Shown here: positions 16,739-25,403 of the stretch, piece by piece
Layout of the letters: every line of letters begins with the position of its first letter
How positions within the stretch are numbered: the stretch's first letter is position 1
From: Bacillota bacterium
GTDB lineage: Bacteria; Bacillota; Clostridia; Lachnospirales; Lachnospiraceae
Reading direction: 5' to 3'
Assembly (NCBI GenBank): GCA_023420935.1
Contig: JAEZUR010000097.1
Coordinates: 1-40,500, forward strand
Length of the DNA: 40,500 bases
The notes under the pieces: model-generated
Told to the model about the DNA's origin: nothing
Databases searched by the model: none
What the model saw: only the letters and a program-made list of their open reading frames with translations
Position numbers and translations under genes: made by a program

Positions 16739-17677
16739 ATGATGAAAAAATTAAACCAAAGAGCATTTCATGAAATAAAAAATTGGATCTATCGCAATGC
16801 CAGACCATTAGATTTTGCCATTTGGCAGTATTTCTTTGAAAATGGCAATAAAGATGCTATTATAGAAATATTGTCACAGTATCAAAATAATGATGGTGGA
16901 TTTGGCAATGCCATTGATCCAGATAATTGGAATCCCAATTCTTCACCATACAATACACAATTTGCAATAAAGTTACTAAGGCAGATTAATTTTCTCCATA
17001 TGAATCACCCAATTTTTCAAGGGATCTTTCGTTATTTAGAGAACACAGAGCATAAGGAAGAATATGGATGGATCTTCACGATACCATCAAATAGTGATTA
17101 CCCGCATGCAGTTTGGTGGGATTATAGTCCAGAAGATAATAAGTTCCAAAGCATTGGAACAACGGCAAGTTTATGTGGTTTTATCCTACGCTATGGTAAT
17201 AAAAATAGCACGCTATACGAGACGGCAACTAAATATACTCAACTACTCATTGATAGGCTTAAATCAGATATTCAGCTTGGTGATATGGGTGCCGGTGGTT
17301 ATTGTGAACTCCTAGAGGACATTGTAGCTGCAGACCTAATGGATCAGTTCGATTATATCTTTCTTCGTGATAAAATATCTCAAATTGTACGAGAAAAGAT
17401 ACGAAACGAAAAAGATAATTTTATGGCTAATCCACTGGAATTTGTTCTATCTCCAGATAGTAGATACTATGAGGATAATAAGGAAGAAGTAGAAATAGCA
17501 CTGGATCATATCATAGACGAGAGACCTTCCATGGGTGTTTGGGATATTCCATGGGAGTGGTATAATGGAAATAAGTATCCTAACGCCTTTGCAATAACTG
17601 AAAACTGGTGGAAGGCAGCCAAAGCAATCGAAAAACTATTACAACTCAAAACATTTGACCGCTTGGATCTTTTATGA
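16739..17677 (+). CDS. Terpenoid-cyclase/prenyltransferase-like toroid protein, function unknown
   Basis: A 312-residue soluble protein with the hallmarks of an alpha-alpha toroid: YQNNDGGFGNAIDPDNW near residue 45 is a QW-like repeat and a weaker one is GDMGAGGYCEL near 180. Many Trp residues and paired helices extend along the chain. No DxDD motif of squalene-hopene cyclases is seen, so terpene cyclisation is not supported. A GAGGGG ribosome site precedes two adjacent ATGs (16739 and 16742); the second is better spaced. Often annotated as hypothetical in Firmicutes. Stand-alone, transcribed after the ndk terminator. Confidence 0.7.
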   Translation: MMKKLNQRAFHEIKNWIYRNARPLDFAIWQYFFENGNKDAIIEILSQYQNNDGGFGNAIDPDNWNPNSSPYNTQFAIKLLRQINFLHMNHPIFQGIFRYLENTEHKEEYGWIFTIPSNSDYPHAVWWDYSPEDNKFQSIGTTASLCGFILRYGNKNSTLYETATKYTQLLIDRLKSDIQLGDMGAGGYCELLEDIVAADLMDQFDYIFLRDKISQIVREKIRNEKDNFMANPLEFVLSPDSRYYEDNKEEVEIALDHIIDERPSMGVWDIPWEWYNGNKYPNAFAITENWWKAAKAIEKLLQLKTFDRLDLL

Positions 17678-17697
17678 AGCTTTTTCGTACTCATCAG

Positions 17698-17762
17698 TAT
17701 CATAATTAATTTTGACACAATATGCATATCATGATATGATAATATCATAATTAATTATGATA
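17698..17762 (+). promoter_or_regulatory. Consensus promoter flanked by palindromes, upstream of a small HTH gene
   Basis: TTGACA at 17712-17717, 17-nt spacer, TATGAT at 17735-17740. A 14-bp perfect palindrome CATATCATGATATG (17725-17738) overlaps the -10 box; a 20-bp perfect palindrome TATCATAATTAATTATGATA (17743-17762) lies at the expected transcription start; a half copy of the latter (TATCATAATTAATT) sits upstream of -35 at 17698-17711. The arrangement looks like an operator set for the HTH protein encoded 20 bp downstream. Confidence 0.75.
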
Positions 17763-17782
17763 CAAGAAAAGAGGATGTGTTA

Positions 17783-18157
17783 ATGAGTAATTCGGACCAG
17801 ATGTTTGTATTTGAGATAAATAAAACGGATGACTTAACAAATAATGTCTCACAATTAAATATGATACTAAATAGGTTTGCAAATTTTGAAATTATCCAAT
17901 TAAATGATAGAACAACCTTATTAAAAATTGAGATTGATAAAGAAATAGACCAGAAAAAAAGCAGAAATGCTGGTAGAAAAGTTCAGCATCCACAGAAATT
18001 ATATACCTATAAAGAAGTGAGTGATATGATGAAGGAACATACAAAAGAAGAAGTTGCAAAAAAATTAGGTTACAGTAGAGCAACGTTTTATCGTAGACTT
18101 AAAAAATTAGCAACCGAATCAGCGGTATCTGGTCAAGAGGATCATTACTTTTTTTAA
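17783..18157 (+). CDS. Small HTH DNA-binding protein with resolvase-type C-terminal helix-turn-helix
   Basis: A 124-residue protein. Residues 1-58 form an uncharacterised alpha/beta segment; a basic linker (KKSRNAGRKVQ) leads to a C-terminal helix-turn-helix, TKEEVAKKLGYSRATFYRRLKKL, of the kind found at the end of serine resolvases. ATG 17783 has GAGG 8 nt upstream. No recombinase catalytic domain is present, so a transcription-regulator role is likely. Its promoter is surrounded by palindromes, suggesting autoregulation. Family not recognised. Confidence 0.72.
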   Translation: MSNSDQMFVFEINKTDDLTNNVSQLNMILNRFANFEIIQLNDRTTLLKIEIDKEIDQKKSRNAGRKVQHPQKLYTYKEVSDMMKEHTKEEVAKKLGYSRATFYRRLKKLATESAVSGQEDHYFF

Positions 18158-18202
18158 ACATAGTAAGATTAATAATATAATTAGTAGATTTTATACATAT
18201 TA

Positions 18203-18246
18203 AAATAAATCACAAAACAATTACCTCATAGTTTTGTGATTTATTT
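18203..18246. terminator. Bidirectional terminator
   Basis: Perfect 16-bp stem (18203-18218 with 18231-18246) with a 12-nt loop, T-rich on both strands, between the convergent HTH and AraC genes. Confidence 0.85.
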
Positions 18247-18277
18247 TTTGGTTTCATGATATGTTAATGATACAGCG

Positions 18278-19144
18278 TTAATTCGTATAAGAGAACTTGC
18301 GATAATGTCTTGGCGTAAAACCTGTAAATCTTTTAAATTGTCTTGTAAAGTACGTGCTATCATTAAATCCACATTGAGAAGACACATCCGATATTGTTAA
18401 ATCACTATTTTTTAGCAGGTTAGATGCGTGCTGTAATCGATACTGTATAATATAATGATTGGGAGATAGGTTATAAACATTACGAAATATTCTAGAAAAA
18501 TGTCTTACAGACATATGTGCCATTTTCGCTAATTCTTCCATCGATATTGGTTCCATAAAGTGGTTGCTAATATACGCAATTGGTAATGCAAGATTGAGTA
18601 TAACATCCTCACTTTCAGTGTTGATGTTGTAAGCTCGAGACAATTGTACAACAAGGTTTAGAAAATTAGCATAAAGACTTGTTTTCCAACCTTCTTGCCT
18701 CACACAGAATTCATTTATCATATCTGCAATCATAGTATTAACAAGTTCGAAACGAGTTGGGGAGAGTTGCAGTTTATTCTTATATTTACTATCTCGATTA
18801 AGATAGGGTTCAATCACAAACAAAGCATGGAATCCTGCGGATTTGGTAATATCGATATCGGATTGTAATAGATTATTTAAGCGATACATAACATTACATA
18901 TTTTAAAATCGTTTGGATTTTCATATCCATGAGTAATTTGATCACCAACCACAAACATATCACCTTTCTTTATTGTATATTTTTCATTATTTACAATATG
19001 AGTGGCAGTACCACTAAGCACGATGGTGAGCTCGTTAAAATCTGCATGGGTATGTACAAATAGATCCTCTTCATGATGACCATATTGTATGAAAAAAGGA
19101 AAGTCTTTGGAGTTTGTAAAATTATTTAGATAAAAAGTTTTCAT
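18278..19144 (-). CDS. AraC-family transcriptional regulator, probably of the divergent GH43 gene
   Basis: 288 residues: an N-terminal cupin-like sensor (about 1-150; HTHADFNELTIVLSGTATHIVNNEKYTIKKGDMFVVGD) and a C-terminal pair of helix-turn-helix motifs (about 190-285; ISMEELAKMAHMSVRHFSRIFRNVYNLSPNHYI and LTISDVSSQCGFNDSTYFTRQFKRFTGFTPRHYR). It is divergent from a GH43 glycosidase, with 142 bp between starts, so sugar-responsive control of that gene is likely. The intergenic region has repeated TGTCCR boxes. Confidence 0.92.
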   Translation of the reverse strand: MKTFYLNNFTNSKDFPFFIQYGHHEEDLFVHTHADFNELTIVLSGTATHIVNNEKYTIKKGDMFVVGDQITHGYENPNDFKICNVMYRLNNLLQSDIDITKSAGFHALFVIEPYLNRDSKYKNKLQLSPTRFELVNTMIADMINEFCVRQEGWKTSLYANFLNLVVQLSRAYNINTESEDVILNLALPIAYISNHFMEPISMEELAKMAHMSVRHFSRIFRNVYNLSPNHYIIQYRLQHASNLLKNSDLTISDVSSQCGFNDSTYFTRQFKRFTGFTPRHYRKFSYTN

Positions 19145-19157
19145 TTCATTACCTACC

Positions 19158-19196
19158 TGTCCGTTTTGTCCGATTATATGTCCATATTGTTATGGA
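19158..19196. promoter_or_regulatory. Repeated TGTCCR boxes between araC-type and GH43 genes
   Basis: Three direct copies, TGTCCG (19158-19163), TGTCCG (19167-19172) and TGTCCA (19179-19184), the last being part of an inverted repeat TCCATA/TATGGA (19181-19186 and 19191-19196). A TATAAT-like box for the GH43 gene is at 19216-19221 without a good -35 hexamer, as expected of an activator-dependent promoter. Binding by the AraC protein is inferred. Confidence 0.45.
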
Positions 19197-19286
19197 TAGT
19201 CATTGTTATCACTAATATAATAAAGCCTATCTTAATAAAAAACAAGTGTACAAAAAGTTATGATTAATAAAGAAAGAAGGTTTTAT

Positions 19287-20789
19287 ATGCGTTATACAAA
19301 TCCAATTATTCGAGGTTTTTATCCAGATCCGAGCATATGCTACGCAGAAGGCTACTATTATATTGTTTGTAGTAGTTTTGAATTTTTTCCAGGATTACCA
19401 ATCTTTCAAAGTAAGAATATGATTGATTGGACCTTCATCGGTCATTGCCTTACAAGAAAAAGTCAACTTAATCTTACCAATGTTCCAGCGTCCGGAGGTT
19501 TATTTGCTCCTACCATTCGATATCATAAAGGAAGATTTTATGTAGTGGTTACCGATACAACTGGTTTGGGTAATTTCTATGTATATACAGATGATATAAA
19601 TGGAGAATGGTCTGAACCCGTAATAGTAAATCGTGGTGGGATAGATCCGTCACTTTTATTTGATGGTAATAAAACATATTTTATGAGCAATGGAGAGGAT
19701 GACTTTGGTGTTACTGGTATTTCCTTATGTGAAATTGATATTGATACTGGTGACATACTTACCAAAAGTAGATGCATCTCCCAAGGAACAGGTGGTCGAT
19801 ATATTGAAGCACCACATTTATATCATATTGGCGACTATTATTATCTATTAGTAGCCGAAGGTGGAACAGAGTATGGACATATGGAGTGCGTTCTTCGTAG
19901 TAAAGAGCCATATGGACCATACGAATGTTGTCCAAGTAATCCTGTTTTAACAAACCGTAATTTAGGAGGTTATTTCATACAGGGTGCTGGTCATGCAGAT
20001 ATTGTGAAAGATGAAAATGATCAATGGTGGATGGTGCATCTTGCATTTCGCCAAATACATAAATGGAAGCAACATCACCACTTAGGTAGAGAAGTGTTTT
20101 TAGAACCCATATACTGGAATGAAGATGATTGGTTTACCGTGGGAACGGATGGAACATCCAGAGCGTCATATCAAGTGGATTCATATAAATGTACCATGTA
20201 TCCTGATGCTGATTATCCAACATATAATTGGGCCGTGAACAAAGAGGAAGCTTGTTATCTTAGAAGTCCAGATTATCGTAATTATTGTTTTATTTCAGAC
20301 AATCAATTTTCTCTGAAAGGGACGTCGGATCATCTAAATGGAACAGGAAACGTAACTTTTCTTGGAATGCGACAGAAGGAGTTTCAGTGTATTGCAGAAA
20401 TCGGTATCGATACCTCTACAATGCTGGTGGGACAGCAAGCAGGTGTTACTGTTTACATGAATGAAGGGAGTCATTACGATCTGTTCATTACAAAAGAATC
20501 CGATTCTTGCCGTATTGCATGCAATGTCTATATCGGACAGATGCGTGTTATCATGGATGAATTACAACAAACAGATCATGTTGTGAAACTAAAAATTGAA
20601 GCGGATGCAGAAGAATATAGATTCTTTTCCCAAAATGAACAAGAAGAATATACGATGCTTGGTTGTGCTGAGACGAAATATCTGTCTAGTGAGGTTGCTG
20701 GAGGGTTCACCGGTGTTATTATTGCCGCTTATTGTATCTCCAATGAGGAAAAGAAGAGTGGATTGGTTCATTTCCAAACATATAAATAA
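19287..20789 (+). CDS. Glycoside hydrolase family 43 (beta-xylosidase / arabinofuranosidase type)
   Basis: A 500-residue intracellular enzyme (no signal peptide) that likely releases xylose or arabinose from xylo- or arabino-oligosaccharides. The five-bladed propeller shows the three GH43 acidic residues: D14 in GFYPDPS, D120 in GGIDPSLL and E174 in RYIEAPHLY. The C-terminal half (about 310-500) is a beta-sandwich as in XynB-like enzymes. ATG 19287 has AGAAGG upstream and gives the family N-terminus MRYTNPIIRGF. Exact substrate cannot be read from sequence. Confidence 0.92.
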   Translation: MRYTNPIIRGFYPDPSICYAEGYYYIVCSSFEFFPGLPIFQSKNMIDWTFIGHCLTRKSQLNLTNVPASGGLFAPTIRYHKGRFYVVVTDTTGLGNFYVYTDDINGEWSEPVIVNRGGIDPSLLFDGNKTYFMSNGEDDFGVTGISLCEIDIDTGDILTKSRCISQGTGGRYIEAPHLYHIGDYYYLLVAEGGTEYGHMECVLRSKEPYGPYECCPSNPVLTNRNLGGYFIQGAGHADIVKDENDQWWMVHLAFRQIHKWKQHHHLGREVFLEPIYWNEDDWFTVGTDGTSRASYQVDSYKCTMYPDADYPTYNWAVNKEEACYLRSPDYRNYCFISDNQFSLKGTSDHLNGTGNVTFLGMRQKEFQCIAEIGIDTSTMLVGQQAGVTVYMNEGSHYDLFITKESDSCRIACNVYIGQMRVIMDELQQTDHVVKLKIEADAEEYRFFSQNEQEEYTMLGCAETKYLSSEVAGGFTGVIIAAYCISNEEKKSGLVHFQTYK

Positions 20790-20895
20790 TATTAATATGT
20801 ATCATTTTACCTCTTTGATTTATTCATCCATTTGTTTTATAATAAGAATCTAGGTGTTATTTTTTAATAGCATGATTGGATTATGGAGGTAAGAT

Positions 20896-22176
20896 ATGAA
20901 TAAAAAAGAGGTACTTGAATTAAAAAGCCGTTTAAAAAAGACTGGGTGTACATTCACAAAAATGTGTGGATGCTATGTAAATTCCGATAAAGAGATTTTA
21001 GTTAATTTCAATGAAACATTTCTCAATCTGGAAGAGGAAGAATTTTATAAGTATTTAGAAGTGGCACAGAAGACATTATCAGGAACCGTAGGTAATAATC
21101 TGATAGAACTAAATTTTCCATTGGAGGAAGAAAAACCAGGTGGGAAACAACAGTTTTTAATGGGACTGCGAGAAAGCAAATTGAAAAATGAGGATTTGTT
21201 AGCCACGTTTTATCAACTCATCATTGATAGTTATGATTATGATGGCAATTATCTTATCCTAGCATTTCATGATGCTTATGATGTAATGACGAAAACCAGT
21301 GATAATTCCAAATTAGATGAATCAGAAGAAGTGTACGAGTATTTATTAGTTTCCATCTGTCCTGTAACATTAACCAAACCTGGTCTTGGTTATCTGGAAG
21401 ATGAGAACAGAATTGGACCACGTAATCGTGATTGGGTAGTTGGAGCGCCAGATACTGGGTTCATCTTCCCAGCCTTTACTGACCGTAGTGCAGACATACA
21501 TTCTTCCATGTTCTACATAAAGAATGCAAAAGAACCACATAAAGAATTAATGGAATTGGCATTGGGATGTCCTGCCAGATCAACTGCTACAGAACAAAAG
21601 AATACATTCCAGTCCATTATAAAAAATGCAATCCCCGATTCCGAAGAAAGCACTAAAGTTTTTATAGATATACAAGAAAGTTTAAATCAAATGATAGAAG
21701 AACAAGCTGTATTTGCAGAATCATCGAAAGATGATGAACCAGTGATCTTAACCAATGAATCCGTGCAAGAGATTCTACAAGATAACGGAATACCAGAAGA
21801 AGTTGCAACAAAAATTGAAACAGCATACGTTGAAAATTTTAGTGACGAGCCACCAGTAATCGACCACTTACTGGATAAAAAAGTACTGGCTGAATGCGAA
21901 AAACGTAAGGTGGAAAAGGCACTTGTGGAACAGGTACAGACATTACAGGTGAAATTAGAAGAAGCGAGAAATGCAGCTAATCTATCCCCAGAAGATAGTT
22001 TTGCTACCACAGACGAGATTACCAATGAAAACTACGATGTAGTTCTTAAAGTAAAACCAGAAAAAATGGATCAGATTAAGTCTCAAATCATTGATGGGCA
22101 GAAATGTATTGTGATTCCTATGGACGAGCATGAACATGCTAATGTAAATGGATTAGCTGATTTTATCACGCTCTAA
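20896..22176 (+). CDS. DUF4317 family protein
   Basis: A 426-residue protein conserved in Lachnospiraceae and relatives. Recognisable parts are MNKKEVLELKSRLKK at the N-terminus, CTFTKMCGCYVNSDKEILVNF, and RNRDWVVGAPDTGFIFPAFTDRSADIHSSMFYIKN in the middle. The C-terminal third is Glu-rich and probably helical. No membrane segment, no catalytic motif known. ATG is preceded by ATGGAGG. Function unknown. Confidence 0.85.
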   Translation: MNKKEVLELKSRLKKTGCTFTKMCGCYVNSDKEILVNFNETFLNLEEEEFYKYLEVAQKTLSGTVGNNLIELNFPLEEEKPGGKQQFLMGLRESKLKNEDLLATFYQLIIDSYDYDGNYLILAFHDAYDVMTKTSDNSKLDESEEVYEYLLVSICPVTLTKPGLGYLEDENRIGPRNRDWVVGAPDTGFIFPAFTDRSADIHSSMFYIKNAKEPHKELMELALGCPARSTATEQKNTFQSIIKNAIPDSEESTKVFIDIQESLNQMIEEQAVFAESSKDDEPVILTNESVQEILQDNGIPEEVATKIETAYVENFSDEPPVIDHLLDKKVLAECEKRKVEKALVEQVQTLQVKLEEARNAANLSPEDSFATTDEITNENYDVVLKVKPEKMDQIKSQIIDGQKCIVIPMDEHEHANVNGLADFITL

Positions 22177-22238
22177 ACCCAAGTGAAAGAAAGGCCACAA
22201 AAAAGCCAGATATAAATAACTAATATACATAATAATGT

Positions 22239-22285
22239 AAAAATGGTGAACCCGATTGACAATTAGATTCGAGTTCACCATTTTT
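22239..22285. terminator. Bidirectional terminator
   Basis: Perfect 13-bp stem (22239-22251 with 22273-22285) whose arms start with A5 and end with T5, between the convergent DUF4317 and rsmH-type genes. Confidence 0.85.
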
Positions 22286-22321
22286 AATACCATAACTAAG
22301 ATGTAATGAAACTGAATTTTA

Positions 22322-23371
22322 TTATGCTTTAATAGCCCATCGTAATTTAGCACATTTTGCACGCCCATTGGAGCTACATTCTTCAGCCGATGGACGTATG
22401 GCATCTGGTGCAATTTCTTGATAGATTCCTTCACGATAATATTTTTTAAATGACTTTTTCACAAGACGATCTTCTCCTGAATGAAATGTAAGGATCGCAA
22501 CACGTCCACCAGAAGCAAGGGCATCTGGAAGCTTTTCTAGTAAGTCATATAAAACTTCAAATTCGTTATTCACATCAATACGAAGCGCTTGAAAACAGCG
22601 TTGGCATGATTTCTTAATCGAATCATTTTTCTTGTCGGTTGGAAGAAATTTTAATGCATCCTTAATTACTTGTTGGAGCTGTGTTGTAGTTTCAATTTTT
22701 CTTCCTTTTTTGATTTCAGAAGTAATGGCACGGGCAATTTCTTCTGCATATGGTTCATCTGAGTTTTCTAATAACATTCCTTGTAATTCATTCTTCGAGA
22801 TGGTTTTTAATCGTTCTGCGGCAGAAATGCCTTTGCTAGGATTCAATCGTAAATCCAAAGGTCCTTCTGTTTTAAAGGAAAATCCGCGTTCTGGATTATC
22901 AATCTGCATGGAAGATACGCCTAAATCAGCTAATATAAAATTAAGTGGTCCAGATTCAGACACCACTTGATCAATATTGGAAAAATTTATTTGCTTAATT
23001 GTAAGAATCTCAGAGCCATACCCTAAACGCTCTAAACGCTCTTTGGTACGTGGTAACTCGATTGGGTCCACATCCAATGAATATAAGTGTCCTTTGGAGT
23101 CTAAACACTTTAACATTTCTAAGGTATGTCCACCATAACCTAAGGTAGCATCTAAACCTATTTGACCAGGTGTAATCTGTAACACGTCTAATATTTCATT
23201 GACACAGATGGAGCGATGCATACCAGCAGGAGTACTACCTTTTTGAATTACCTTTGCTACAGCATCTGCATATTTCTCTGGTTGTAATTCCTTATATTTT
23301 TCATGAAACGCCTTTGGATGTGTTCCTTTATAGCGAATACGTCGCTGATGTTTTTGTTCTTCATTATTCAT
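22322..23371 (-). CDS. RsmH-type 16S rRNA cytosine methyltransferase, stand-alone copy
   Basis: SAM-dependent methyltransferase of the MraW/RsmH family, which N4-methylates C1402 of 16S rRNA. Motifs include AGMHRSICVNEILDVL, GLDATLGYGGHTLEML (SAM motif I), FILADLGVSSMQIDNPERGFSF, and the C-terminal FQALRIDVNNE and AILTFHSGEDRLVKK. An N-terminal extension (about 45 residues, basic, RRIRYKGTHPKAFHEKYKELQPEKY) precedes the core. It is not in a dcw cluster, where rsmH normally sits, so it is probably a second copy. The start is uncertain: ATG 23371 fits best, an in-frame ATG at 23422 exists. Confidence 0.88.
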   Translation of the reverse strand: MNNEEQKHQRRIRYKGTHPKAFHEKYKELQPEKYADAVAKVIQKGSTPAGMHRSICVNEILDVLQITPGQIGLDATLGYGGHTLEMLKCLDSKGHLYSLDVDPIELPRTKERLERLGYGSEILTIKQINFSNIDQVVSESGPLNFILADLGVSSMQIDNPERGFSFKTEGPLDLRLNPSKGISAAERLKTISKNELQGMLLENSDEPYAEEIARAITSEIKKGRKIETTTQLQQVIKDALKFLPTDKKNDSIKKSCQRCFQALRIDVNNEFEVLYDLLEKLPDALASGGRVAILTFHSGEDRLVKKSFKKYYREGIYQEIAPDAIRPSAEECSSNGRAKCAKLRWAIKA

Positions 23372-23597
23372 GTTTTGTTCACTTATACCTTTTCCGTTTG
23401 TTTTACTATGATTACAAAACATATAATATCAAATACACTGCATAAAAGCAAACCATTCGAAGAGAAACTACTAAATATTCTACCGAATTAACAATTCGCC
23501 TAATTTTTGACTATTATTCGTATTGATTTCAGTATTTTCAACACATTTAATATGATAACTATCATAAGATATAGTAAGAACTTTTAGGAAATAGAAT

Positions 23598-24905
23598 ATG
23601 GACATTCATGTTGTAAAACCAAATGATAGTATTGAATCAATATCTAGACAGTATGGTGTTAGCGTATCTGATATTATCAAATCTAACGAATTAACTAATC
23701 CCTATAATTTAGTTACAGGTCAAACCATAGTTATTGTGTATCCCACAAAGATACATACTGTGAAAGAAGGCGATACCTTAGGTGAGATTGCAAGATCTTA
23801 TGGAATAACTATGATGCAGTTATTACGTAATAATCCTTTTCTTGTAGATAGAGAATTTATATACCCAGGCGAAACCCTTGTTATTCGTTATCAAACTGGC
23901 CGAGATGTTATAACAAATGGATATGCTTATCCATTTATCCCGAAAAGTATACTGCAAAAAACATTACCATACCTAACTTATATTTCCGTTTACAATTATA
24001 GAGCCAACGAAAATGGCGGGCTCACCTCATATTATGATGATACAGAGGTTATTCAAATAGCTATAGAGTATGGAACGATACCACTTTTAATGACCACCAC
24101 CTTAACACCACAGGGTGATCCTAATATAGACGTAGCCTATAACATTCTACTTAATAATGATTTTCAAGAAAGTCATATTAATAACATGCTTAATACTGTA
24201 AAAGAAAAAGGATTTTATGGTGTGAATATGGTTTTTAGTTATATTACTTCCGCTACTATAAATTTATATAATGACTTTGTAACGAAAGTTGCATCCAGAA
24301 TAAAAGAGGAAGGTTATTTGTATTTTGTAACTATAAATTCGAAAGGTGCGGAGAATGGAACTGACCCGATTTTCGAACAGATTGATTATTCTTTGATTAG
24401 TCAAGTTGTAGATAGTATCTCGTTTACTCATTTTGAATTTGGGAAAAAAACAGATCCACCTGGCCCGATTTATTCTTATACTAATTTTAAACAATTTATA
24501 GAATATACTGAGCAGAAAATTCCTTCAGAAAAAATAAAAATTGGGGTTCCGACAATAGGGTATGATTGGACGCTTCCCTACACGCCAGACAATTCTGTTG
24601 CGAGTGCAATTTCTCTTGGAGATGCAATCAACTTAGCGCGTGAAGCTCGAAGCGAAATCCAGTTTGATGAAACATCTCAAACGCCATATTTTAACTATAA
24701 ACAATCCAGCATTTCTTCTGAAGAAGAGCATATTGTATGGTTTATAGATGCAAGAACATTCCAATCATTAATGAATCTTATCGTAGAATATGAACTAAGT
24801 GGTCTAGGTATCTGGAACATAATGATTTTCTATGCTCAAATGTGGTTAGTCGTAAATACTCAATATAGTATAATAAAATTAATTCCTGATGATTTTACTA
24901 TTTAA
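23598..24905 (+). CDS. LysM-LysM-GH18 protein (SleL/YaaH-like) with degenerate catalytic motif
   Basis: 435 residues: two LysM modules (about 3-48 and 52-97) for peptidoglycan binding and a GH18 barrel (about 110-420) as in spore-cortex N-acetylglucosaminidases SleL/YaaH. Fold motifs are present (LPYLTYISVYNYRANENG, KIKIGVPTIGYDWTLPY). The catalytic strand normally GxNxDFE reads YGVNMVFSYI at 207-216: Val212 and Ser214 replace the Asp and the acid Glu. Hydrolysis by the usual mechanism is therefore doubtful; a binding role in spore wall is possible. No signal peptide, typical for SleL-like proteins packed in the spore. Confidence 0.85.
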   Translation: MDIHVVKPNDSIESISRQYGVSVSDIIKSNELTNPYNLVTGQTIVIVYPTKIHTVKEGDTLGEIARSYGITMMQLLRNNPFLVDREFIYPGETLVIRYQTGRDVITNGYAYPFIPKSILQKTLPYLTYISVYNYRANENGGLTSYYDDTEVIQIAIEYGTIPLLMTTTLTPQGDPNIDVAYNILLNNDFQESHINNMLNTVKEKGFYGVNMVFSYITSATINLYNDFVTKVASRIKEEGYLYFVTINSKGAENGTDPIFEQIDYSLISQVVDSISFTHFEFGKKTDPPGPIYSYTNFKQFIEYTEQKIPSEKIKIGVPTIGYDWTLPYTPDNSVASAISLGDAINLAREARSEIQFDETSQTPYFNYKQSSISSEEEHIVWFIDARTFQSLMNLIVEYELSGLGIWNIMIFYAQMWLVVNTQYSIIKLIPDDFTI

Positions 24906-24987
24906 TCAATACTTATCTATGTAACCCTAGAGATTAAAATTAAGTTACAAAATGTATATTTGTCCATAAAATTCATGTAACTCTTTT

Positions 24988-25013
24988 ATAGATTTAGCAA
25001 ATACTAAATCTAT
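24988..25013. promoter_or_regulatory. Inverted repeat before a small gene
   Basis: Perfect 10-bp arms (24988-24997 and 25004-25013) with a 6-nt spacer, lying 27 bp before the ATG of the 55-residue gene. No T run; could be an operator or an mRNA leader hairpin. Confidence 0.4.
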
Positions 25014-25040
25014 ATTACGGAATAAGAAAGGAATGAATCT

Positions 25041-25208
25041 ATGGATAATAATAAAAACCGAATGAAGGATCGAGAGAAAAGTAACGCTGAACTTCGAAAA
25101 ATGGAACCTAAGAATAATGCAGATGTTGGAATAAAAAACGGCCAAATTATTGGTGTTCATGATGGTAAACATGAAAAATCGCGACCTAACAGAAAAGAGG
25201 ATCGCTAA
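25041..25208 (+). CDS. Small basic hydrophilic protein (55 aa), unknown
   Basis: A 55-codon frame, MDNNKNRMKDREKSNAELRK at the start and a KSRPNRKEDR end, highly charged, no hydrophobic segment. Supported by ribosome site AGAAAGGAATGAATCT and by a strong terminator 17 bp after the stop. Composition suggests a small sporulation-associated or nucleic-acid-binding protein, but no family is recognised. It follows the SleL-like gene and may share a spore theme with it; that is inference. Confidence 0.6.
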   Translation: MDNNKNRMKDREKSNAELRKMEPKNNADVGIKNGQIIGVHDGKHEKSRPNRKEDR

Positions 25209-25224
25209 ATAAAGTGCAGTAACC

Positions 25225-25257
25225 CCCTCTAAACGAAAAAGGTTTAGAGGGTTTTTT
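25225..25257 (+). terminator. Terminator after the 55-residue gene
   Basis: Ten-bp stem (25225-25234 with 25242-25251), 7-nt loop, T6 run. Confidence 0.9.
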
Positions 25258-25268
25258 ATAGATATCAT

Positions 25269-25296
25269 TTGAATAAATGGTAAAATAAGGTATAAT
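25269..25296 (+). promoter_or_regulatory. Putative promoter for the GNAT leader transcript
   Basis: TTGAAT (25269-25274), 16-nt spacer, TATAAT (25291-25296); a second TATAAT lies at 25305-25310. It would give a long leader of about 190 nt before the acetyltransferase gene. Confidence 0.55.
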
Positions 25297-25403
25297 TAAC
25301 CTGATATAATACAAAGAATTGCATTACATTTTGGATGAATTAAGAGAATATGATAGCGTACTTGTGCGTTATGATAAATAAATGAGGAAAGGAGTAATAG
25401 CGT

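Noticed and set aside
23254..23491. Plus-strand open frames upstream of the LysM gene
   Set aside because: They are antisense to the start of the rsmH-type gene, have no ribosome site and show AT-driven composition.
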